DNA from: Variovorax sp. PAMC26660 | GTDB taxonomy: Bacteria; Pseudomonadota; Gammaproteobacteria; Burkholderiales; Burkholderiaceae_C | NCBI RefSeq assembly: GCF_014302995.1 | Contig: NZ_CP060295.1 | Coordinates: 4,951,501 to 5,015,500, forward strand | Length of the DNA: 64,000 bases | Direction: 5' to 3' | In this document: positions 58,452 through 64,000 of the stretch, in pieces | How positions within the stretch are numbered: the first letter of the stretch is position 1 | Layout of the letters: each line of letters opens with the position of its first letter | Made by a program: the position numbers and the translations under genes | The notes under the pieces: model-generated | Seen by the model: the letters and a program-made list of their open reading frames with translations, nothing else | The model's database searches: none | Told to the model about the DNA's origin: nothing

Positions 58452-59804
58452 TTACTTCGTGCGAGGCGGGCGCTTTTCCAGCAGGGGCGTGCTCGTACCT
58501 TGCACGCCGACCAGGCCCAGCACCGTCACCAGCGAGTTCTGCGCGCCCTTCCAGCCGTCGGTCACGTCGATCCACTCGCTCAGCGCATGGAAGCCACCGG
58601 TCTTGCCGCCGCCGCCGATGATGATGGCCGGGATGCCCAGCGCCATCGGCACGTTGGCGTCGGTGCTCGCGCCCGTCAGCAGCGTCTTGTGGCCGAAGGC
58701 CGCGTTCGAGCGCGTGGCCGCCTCGACGATCACCGTGTCGGACTGCGTGCGGCCGCCCGGACGGTCGCCGATCAGCCGGGTGCTCACGCTCAGCGTGTTC
58801 ACGTTCCAGCGCTTGTTTTCCTCGACCACGGCTTCGTCGATGGCCGCGAGGATCTTCTTCTCGGTTTCCAGCAGCGGTGCCATTTCGTCCGAGCGGATGT
58901 CCACGGCCATGCGCGCATCGGGCGCGATGGTGTTGACCGAAGTGCCTCCGCCCACCGTGCCGACAGTGAACGTGGTCTTCGGGAAGCTCGGCGTGCGGAT
59001 CTCCGCGATCTTCGCGATGGCGCGGCCCATGCCGTGGATGGCGCTCGGCACCTGGCCGAAGGCGCCGAAGCTGTGGCCGCCCGGGCCTTTGAAGTTCACC
59101 TCGTAGCGGTGGCTGCCCGTGCCCAGCATCAGCACCGTGCCTTCGGGCGCAGGCTCCAGCCCGACCATGCCGTCGATGTCGAGGTTGTCCCGAAAGACCG
59201 CCTTGATGCCGCGCAGGTTGCCCAGTTCTTCTTCGCCCACATTGCCCACGATCAGCAGGTCGCCCACGGTCTGGATCTTGTTGTCGTTGAGCACCTTGAT
59301 CCACGAGAGCAGCACCGACAGCCCGCGCGTGTCGTCCGAGATGCCGGGCGCGTAGAGCTTGCCGTCGCGCTCCTTGACCTTCACGTCGGTGCCCGCAGGG
59401 AACACGGTGTCGAGGTGGGCCGAGATCAGCAGCTTGGGCCCGTTGCCCGTGCCCTTGCGCAGACCAACCACATTGCCTTCGGCATCGATCTTCGCGTCGG
59501 CAAGACCCAGCGCCTTCATGCGTGCGAGAAAGGCTTCAGCGCGCTTTTGTTCCTTGAACGGCGGTGCCTCGATCTCGGTGAGCATCTTCAGGTCTTCGAC
59601 CGAGCGCGCATGGTCGTCCTTGACGGATTCGAGCAGCTTCTGGATGGCGGGCGAGGCCATCAGTTGCGTGTAGGCCTTGTCGATTTCGGGCCGCACCTGC
59701 GCAGGCGTGGCCGCGACGGCGGCGTTCTGGGCGTGGGCGACACCGGCGACGGACGCCAGGGCGAGGACGAGCGGAGCGAGGCGGAAAGACACGGAGCGGG
59801 GCAT
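58452..59804 (-). CDS. M20 family metallopeptidase, exported
   Basis: A 450-residue zinc peptidase with a signal peptide ending GVAHAQ. Metal ligand regions are LLISAHLDTVFP (His), PGISDDTRGLSVLL (bridging Asp), NVGEEELGNLRG (catalytic Glu and ligand) and the late GGFHALSEWIDV (His). A dimerisation domain with GPGGHSFGAFGQ lies near residues 240-340. It probably cleaves peptides or N-acyl amino acids in the periplasm. The start is the ATG complementary to 59802-59804. It is divergent from a LysR-type gene across 146 bp. Confidence 0.9.
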   Translation of the reverse strand: MPRSVSFRLAPLVLALASVAGVAHAQNAAVAATPAQVRPEIDKAYTQLMASPAIQKLLESVKDDHARSVEDLKMLTEIEAPPFKEQKRAEAFLARMKALGLADAKIDAEGNVVGLRKGTGNGPKLLISAHLDTVFPAGTDVKVKERDGKLYAPGISDDTRGLSVLLSWIKVLNDNKIQTVGDLLIVGNVGEEELGNLRGIKAVFRDNLDIDGMVGLEPAPEGTVLMLGTGSHRYEVNFKGPGGHSFGAFGQVPSAIHGMGRAIAKIAEIRTPSFPKTTFTVGTVGGGTSVNTIAPDARMAVDIRSDEMAPLLETEKKILAAIDEAVVEENKRWNVNTLSVSTRLIGDRPGGRTQSDTVIVEAATRSNAAFGHKTLLTGASTDANVPMALGIPAIIIGGGGKTGGFHALSEWIDVTDGWKGAQNSLVTVLGLVGVQGTSTPLLEKRPPRTK

Positions 59805-59950
59805 GGTGCGGTGATGTCCTTGAAGGAAAAAAGAACGAGGGCAGGCAGGCGCCGCTGGCGCGGCGTCGTCAGCGATTCTTGCGGCTGTGATAAGTGCCTG
59901 CTCTGGTTTAATCTTCGGCGTTGTCAGTTTTTCTAACGAGCGAGCACCCC

Positions 59951-60862
59951 ATGGCCGGCATGCGTCGCCACATTCCAAGCACCCGCGCGTTGCTGATCTT
60001 CGATGCGGTGGCGCGTCACCACGGCGTCGGCAAGGCCGCGGAAGAGCTGTGCCTCACGCACAGCGCGGTGAGCCAGCAACTGCGGCTGCTCGAATCGCAG
60101 ATCGGCGTGCGGCTGGTGCAGCGCACGGCGCGCGGCACCGAACTTACCGAGGCCGGGCGGCGCTACCACGGCCAGGTGTCCGGCGACCTGCTGCGGCTGC
60201 AGAACCACACGCTCGAAGCGATGGCCCAGCGCACCGATGGCCTGCGCCTGCTGGTGGGCGCGGTGCCCGTGGTGGCCGAGGGCTGGCTGATGCCGCTGCT
60301 GCCGCAGTTCATGGCGCTGCATCCGGGCTGCAGCCTGCATCTGCAGGTGTTTCCGACGCACCTCTACATGGAAGACATGTCCTTCGACGTGGGCGTGCAG
60401 TACGACGATGCGGTGTGGCCCGGTGCCAATGCGCGGCCCTTGATGGGCGAGTTCTGCGTGGCGGTGTGCTCTCCGCATGCGAAGGGCCGGGCCGCGATGG
60501 CGCTGGGCGATTTCAGCGCCGCGCCGCTGCTTCAGCTTCGCACGCGGATGGGCGCATGGGAGGAATGGTTCGGTCAGGTGGCGCATGCGCGCCCGCCCGA
60601 GAACCTGGTGGCGGGGCATCGCTTCGATCTGTTCTCGTCATTGGTCGCCGCCGTGCGCGCAGACCTGGGCGTGGGGCTGGTGCCCGAGTATTTCGTCGAG
60701 CGCGAGCTGCGTTCGGGAGAGTTGGTGCTGGCCTGCCCGCACCGGGCGCCGTCGAGCCGGGGCTACAGCGTCTTCGTGGCGCCGAGCAGGACGGACGACG
60801 CGCTGGTCAGCGCTTTCGTGACGTGGCTCTGCGCGGTGGCGCCGCAGGCCAGGCCCGCGTAG
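59951..60862 (+). CDS. LysR family regulator of the GcvA type
   Basis: A 303-residue regulator. The HTH region IPSTRALLIFDAVARHHGVGKAAEELCLTHSAVSQQLRLLESQIGVRLVQR (about 7-56) is GcvA-like, and the ligand domain ends FVTWLCAVA. ATG at 59951 is chosen over a GTG 30 bases upstream to give this HTH position. It is divergent from the M20 peptidase, which LysR-type proteins often control in this arrangement, and converges on the ketosynthase gene. Confidence 0.87.
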   Translation: MAGMRRHIPSTRALLIFDAVARHHGVGKAAEELCLTHSAVSQQLRLLESQIGVRLVQRTARGTELTEAGRRYHGQVSGDLLRLQNHTLEAMAQRTDGLRLLVGAVPVVAEGWLMPLLPQFMALHPGCSLHLQVFPTHLYMEDMSFDVGVQYDDAVWPGANARPLMGEFCVAVCSPHAKGRAAMALGDFSAAPLLQLRTRMGAWEEWFGQVAHARPPENLVAGHRFDLFSSLVAAVRADLGVGLVPEYFVERELRSGELVLACPHRAPSSRGYSVFVAPSRTDDALVSAFVTWLCAVAPQARPA

Positions 60863-60870
60863 CCTGCGCG

Positions 60871-62079
60871 TCAGGCGCGGCGAAAGAGCAGCACCGAGTT
60901 CGTGCCGCCGAAGGCGAAGGAGTTGCTGATGGCGGCTTCGAGCGCCGGCGCGGCCGTGTCGTTCGGCGTCACCAGGTGAAGGCTGCAGGCCGGATCGATC
61001 TCGCTGCAGTTCGCATTGGGCGGCAGTTGCCGGTTGTGCAGCGCGAGCACAGTGATGAGCGCTTCGAGCGCGCCCGCCGCACCCAGCATGTGGCCGTGCA
61101 GCGCCTTGGTCGAACTGACGCGCAGCAGGTCGAGGTCGTTGCCCCACACATCCGCGAGCGCATTGCGCTCGACCACGTCGCCGATGCGCGTGGCCGTGCC
61201 GTGCGCATTGCAATAACCCACGTCGCGCGGCTGCAGGCCGGCCTGGCGCAGGGCGGTGCGCAAGGCGCGGGCCTGTCCCGGGGCGTCGGGCTTGGTCAGA
61301 TGGGTGGCGTCGCTGCTCAGGCCCCAGCCGGCCAGCGTGGCGTAGCTGCGGGCGCCGCGGCGGCGTGCGCGTTCGACGGATTCGAGCACCAGGAAGGCCG
61401 CGCCTTCGCCCAGCACGAAACCGCTGCGGTCGGTGGCGAAGGGGCGCACCGCACTGGCCGCCTCGCCCGGCGGGAAGGTGGCCAGCGTCTGCATCGCCTG
61501 CCAGGCCAGTACCACGCCCGGCACGATCAGCGCTTCGCTGCCACCGGCGATGGCGATGTCGATTTCGCCGCGTTGTATCGCCTTGGCCGCTTCGGCAATG
61601 GCCGCCGACGACGAGGCGCAGGCGACGGAATAGGTGAGCACCGGGCCCTGCACGCCCTGGCGCATCGCCACATGGGCGGCGGGCGCGTTCGGCATGAAGG
61701 CGGGAATGGTGAGCGGCGACACGCGGCCGTTGCCGCGATAGGCCGCTTCGAGCGCGGCGGCACCGCCCATGCCGCAGCCGGCGAACACGCCGATGCGCTC
61801 GGGGTCGGCGTCACCTGTCTGAATGCCCGCGTCGCGCATCGCCAGGTCGGCGGCGGCCACCGCGAGCTGGCTGACGCGGTCGACGCCCGCGAGCTGCAGC
61901 TTGGTGAACCAGCGCGTTTCATCGAATGCGACCGTGGCTGCGGCCGCTGGCTTGGGCAGTTCGGGAAAGACGGGCTGGATGGCCGAGCGGCCTTGCAGCA
62001 AGGACTGGAACAACGCGCCGGGCTCGTCGCCGTGCGGCGCCATGACGCCCAGCCCGGTGACGGCGACTTCGTGGTTCAC
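60871..62079 (-). CDS. beta-ketoacyl-ACP synthase (FabF-like)
   Basis: A 402-residue thiolase-fold condensing enzyme. Cys154 in YSVACASSSAA is the acyl nucleophile; His293 in CNAHGTATR and His330 in STKALHGHMLGAAGALE complete the active site, with Lys325 nearby. It overlaps the acyl carrier gene by four bases and nothing else in the neighbourhood supplies ketoreductase, dehydratase or malonyl transfer, so it may serve a specialised acyl product or work with general fatty acid enzymes. It lacks a signal for membrane location. Confidence 0.88.
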   Translation of the reverse strand: MNHEVAVTGLGVMAPHGDEPGALFQSLLQGRSAIQPVFPELPKPAAAATVAFDETRWFTKLQLAGVDRVSQLAVAAADLAMRDAGIQTGDADPERIGVFAGCGMGGAAALEAAYRGNGRVSPLTIPAFMPNAPAAHVAMRQGVQGPVLTYSVACASSSAAIAEAAKAIQRGEIDIAIAGGSEALIVPGVVLAWQAMQTLATFPPGEAASAVRPFATDRSGFVLGEGAAFLVLESVERARRRGARSYATLAGWGLSSDATHLTKPDAPGQARALRTALRQAGLQPRDVGYCNAHGTATRIGDVVERNALADVWGNDLDLLRVSSTKALHGHMLGAAGALEALITVLALHNRQLPPNANCSEIDPACSLHLVTPNDTAAPALEAAISNSFAFGGTNSVLLFRRA

Positions 62080-62330
62080 GCGGCTTTCTGCGCCGCCTTC
62101 GCGGCAACGACCTTGTCGACCAGCGCCGAGAGGTCGGCCAGGGTGTCGATGTTCGCGTCCTCGTCGGGCATGGTGATGCCGAAATGGTCTTCGATGGCAA
62201 AGAGGAATTCGGCAAGGGCCAGCGAATCGAGCCCGCCGGTTTCGCGCATCGATGCGTGGGGATCGAGCTTCGACGGTTCGATGCCGTATTTCTCGTGGAT
62301 CAGGTCCTGCAATTCCTTCAGCGAACTCAT
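62076..62330 (-). CDS. acyl carrier protein
   Basis: An 84-residue acidic carrier. The phosphopantetheine serine is Ser36 in the GGLDSLALAEFL motif. The helical order matches type II carriers, with an alanine- and lysine-rich C-terminal end. It is distinct from the housekeeping AcpP by its low similarity in helix II. It is translationally coupled to the ketosynthase downstream. The ATG is complementary to 62328-62330. Confidence 0.88.
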   Translation of the reverse strand: MSSLKELQDLIHEKYGIEPSKLDPHASMRETGGLDSLALAEFLFAIEDHFGITMPDEDANIDTLADLSALVDKVVAAKAAQKAA

Positions 62331-62445
62331 CGTGCGATGCCTGTCGTCATGTGCTGCCGCCGGTCGATTGCCACCCATGTCGGGTATGCCATGGATCGAT
62401 CCCTTCCTCTTCGGCCTGTGGTCAGTGATGACCGATGATATCCGC

Positions 62446-63156
62446 TCAAACGGCAGGGGCATCCCCTCGAAAACGCCTGTGGGGCCGCCAGCGCAGCGAG
62501 GGTATTGCGAACGCCATACCGAGCAGGGCGCCGGCCAGCACGTCCAGCACCACATGCTGCTTGACCGCCAGCGTCGAGTAGGCGATGGCGGCAAACCAGG
62601 CCCAGTTCAGCACCCGCAGCAGGGCCGGCGTGCGGGCTTCGCGCAGCACCTGCCCGAGGCGGATGGCGGTGAAGATCGCCACGGCCACATGCATCGATGG
62701 GCAGGCATTGCCCGCCGCGTCCACCCCTTGCAGCATCGCGAAACCGGGGAAGCCCGAGACATCGATGGACAAAGGGGGTATCTGGGTCGGCCAGAAGTAA
62801 AAGAGGCTCAGGCCGCTGAGGCACAGCGCGCCGATCCACAGCCCGTAGACAACCAGCTCGCGAAAGCTGAGCAGCAGCCCCGGCGCGATGCCGACGTACA
62901 CCCAGAGCGAGAGGTAGGCGCCCAGCGTGTAGGGCTGGAACGGAATCAGGTGGTCCAGCGCTGTCAGCGGCATCACCGTGACCGGAAAGGCCGGGTTGCG
63001 CAGCAGGTGGAAGTAACCGATGAAGAACAGCCACGTGAAGACCGTGGTGCCCACCGCCTTCAGCAGGAAATGGCGGCGGATGCGCAGGCCGATGTCGGCG
63101 GTCCACGTTCGCGGCCCGGAGGGAGGCGCCATCTGCAGGGGGATCGGTGGGTGCAT
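62446..63156 (-). CDS. PAP2 superfamily membrane phosphatase
   Basis: A 236-residue protein with about six membrane helices. The phosphatase motifs are NACPSMHVAVAIF near residue 150 and the late STLAVKQHVVLDVLAGALLG near 200, matching the inositolphosphotransferase/PAP2_3 branch. It could act on a lipid phosphate or transfer a phospho-headgroup. It lies 115 bp upstream of the acyl carrier gene in the same direction and could share a lipid-related role with that pair. Confidence 0.85.
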   Translation of the reverse strand: MHPPIPLQMAPPSGPRTWTADIGLRIRRHFLLKAVGTTVFTWLFFIGYFHLLRNPAFPVTVMPLTALDHLIPFQPYTLGAYLSLWVYVGIAPGLLLSFRELVVYGLWIGALCLSGLSLFYFWPTQIPPLSIDVSGFPGFAMLQGVDAAGNACPSMHVAVAIFTAIRLGQVLREARTPALLRVLNWAWFAAIAYSTLAVKQHVVLDVLAGALLGMAFAIPSLRWRPHRRFRGDAPAV

Positions 63157-63212
63157 GGTGTCGTCGGTCGCCGATCTTGCCAGAGCCGCCGTGAACGGCA
63201 GCCCTGGCGACC

Positions 63213-64000
63213 TCACGTGGCGGCGGGGCGCTTTCGGTGTTGGAACGAAGTCGGCGAGCGGCCGGTGGCCGCCTTGAACATCGCGCAGAAGGCGCTGTCG
63301 GTGGCATAGCCGCTGGCGGCCGCCACCTGGCTGACCGCCATGCCGCGCGCCAGCAACGGCAGCGCGTGCGCCATCACGGCCTGCTGGCGCCATTGCTGCC
63401 AGCTCATGCCGAGCTGGTCGCGGAACAGCCGCGCCACCGTGCGCTCGCTGGCGCCGATGGTGGCGGCGCGCTCGGCCAGCGTGGCGCGGTCGGCCGGGTT
63501 GCGCAGCAGCGTCTCGCACAACTGGCGCAGGCGCTTGTCGGTGGGCAGGGGCACGTCGATGCGGATTTGCGTGGCGCGCTCCACCTCGTCGACCAGCAGC
63601 GGAGCGATCATGCGTTCGCGCTGCGGTGCCTGCGGATCGGCGGGCGGCAGGCCGTCGGGCGTGGTGTCCAGCGCCAGCATCAGCGCGCGCAGCAGCGGGC
63701 TGATCTCCAGCACCTCGCATTTTTCCCAGGTGGGCGCGAGCCATGCGTGCAGGTACACGGTGCGCAGTTCCGCGTCTTCGATCAGCGTGATGCTGTGCGG
63801 CATGTTGGCCGGCACCCAGAGCGCACGCGAGGGCGGCACGATGTAGCTGCCGTCCTGCGTGCTGAGCCGGATCACGCCACGCGTCGAGAAGGTGAGCTGG
63901 GGCCACGGATGCTCGTGCAGCTCGACCAGCGTGTCGGCGCTCAGAAAGTGCTCTTTGGCGCGCAATGGCCGCACCGCGTCGGGCGCGTACAGGTGCGGCG
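63213..64000 (-). CDS. AraC family transcriptional regulator (5' end outside the window)
   Basis: At least 262 residues visible. An N-terminal cupin-like ligand domain (LHEHPWPQLTFSTRGVIRLSTQDGSYIVPPSRALWVPANMPHSITL) precedes a double-HTH C-terminal domain (RATLAERAATIGASERTVARLFRDQLGMSWQQWRQQAVMAHALPLLARGMAVSQVAAASGYATDSAFCAMFKAATGRSP). The frame continues through the right window edge with no stop or clear start; a GTG at 63974 exists but the sequence before it (PHLYAPDA) reads as coding. Confidence 0.88.
   Translation of the reverse strand, partial: PHLYAPDAVRPLRAKEHFLSADTLVELHEHPWPQLTFSTRGVIRLSTQDGSYIVPPSRALWVPANMPHSITLIEDAELRTVYLHAWLAPTWEKCEVLEISPLLRALMLALDTTPDGLPPADPQAPQRERMIAPLLVDEVERATQIRIDVPLPTDKRLRQLCETLLRNPADRATLAERAATIGASERTVARLFRDQLGMSWQQWRQQAVMAHALPLLARGMAVSQVAAASGYATDSAFCAMFKAATGRSPTSFQHRKRPAAT

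Noticed and set aside
55575..59936. A 1453-codon plus-strand frame across the LysR, SulP, DUF2501 and M20 genes
   Set aside because: It lies opposite four recognised minus-strand genes and has biased composition with no domain. Other long antisense frames (40752-44027, 12288-14792, 59887-63309) were rejected for the same reason.

Overview
The window is a gene-dense, high-GC chromosomal segment. Gene content and order (rpsF-priB-rpsR-rplI-dnaB, hom-thrC-mobB-moeA-moaD, clpB, ppsR/ppsA divergence, DUF1176 and Bug-type proteins) suggest a betaproteobacterium of the Burkholderiales, most like Comamonadaceae and Variovorax in particular. That assignment comes from recognising protein families and not from a database search. 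No tRNA, rRNA, CRISPR array or transposase gene was recognised.

Layout. 1-11.3 kb: an iron and peroxide region, with a DUF4198/DUF2271/PepSY membrane cluster behind a Fur-like site, bacterioferritin, ahpC-ahpF with an OxyR-like site, and a heme uptake operon (TonB receptor, HmuS, HmuT, HmuU, HmuV) behind a near-perfect Fur box. A terminator-like hairpin lies in the receptor leader. 11.4-18.7 kb: ppsR/ppsA, an unknown gene with two operator-like dyads, the S6-PriB-S18-L9 operon, and dnaB with two DnaA-box-like sequences in front. 18.7-24.3 kb: a five-gene minus-strand operon (VOC, EVE, GyrI-like, alkyltransferase-like, WYL regulator), a PIN-PhoH ATPase, Bcp and a DUF498 protein. 24.4-31.6 kb: an alanine-type aminotransferase, DUF1176, homoserine dehydrogenase, threonine synthase, then MobB, MoeA, MoaD.

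31.6-39.2 kb looks like an accessory insertion between moaD and moaE. It holds a DapA-family gene, a strongly structured intergenic block, and an orphan type VI secretion cassette. The cassette is a VgrG with an adaptor-like tail, a low-GC effector joining an NNPG lysozyme-like domain, LysM and a TIGR02594/NlpC-type amidase domain, and a putative periplasmic immunity protein. A 5'-truncated gene follows.

39.2-51.4 kb: moaE, a Bug-family binding protein, clpB behind a sigma-32-like promoter, and a branched-chain-type ABC transporter operon with an acyl-CoA synthetase. Two nearly identical 230-bp palindromic modules sit in inverted orientation at 39.8 and 49.2 kb; the second splits the ABC operon and is flanked by 15-bp tandem arrays. 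51.4-54.1 kb: a divergent TetR regulator, enoyl-CoA hydratase and thiolase, probably one catabolic unit with the transporter and ligase. 54.1-64 kb: ArfB, a DUF3299 lipoprotein, LysR regulators, a SulP transporter, DUF2501, an M20 peptidase, an orphan ketosynthase/acyl-carrier-protein pair, a PAP2 phosphatase and an AraC regulator cut by the window end.
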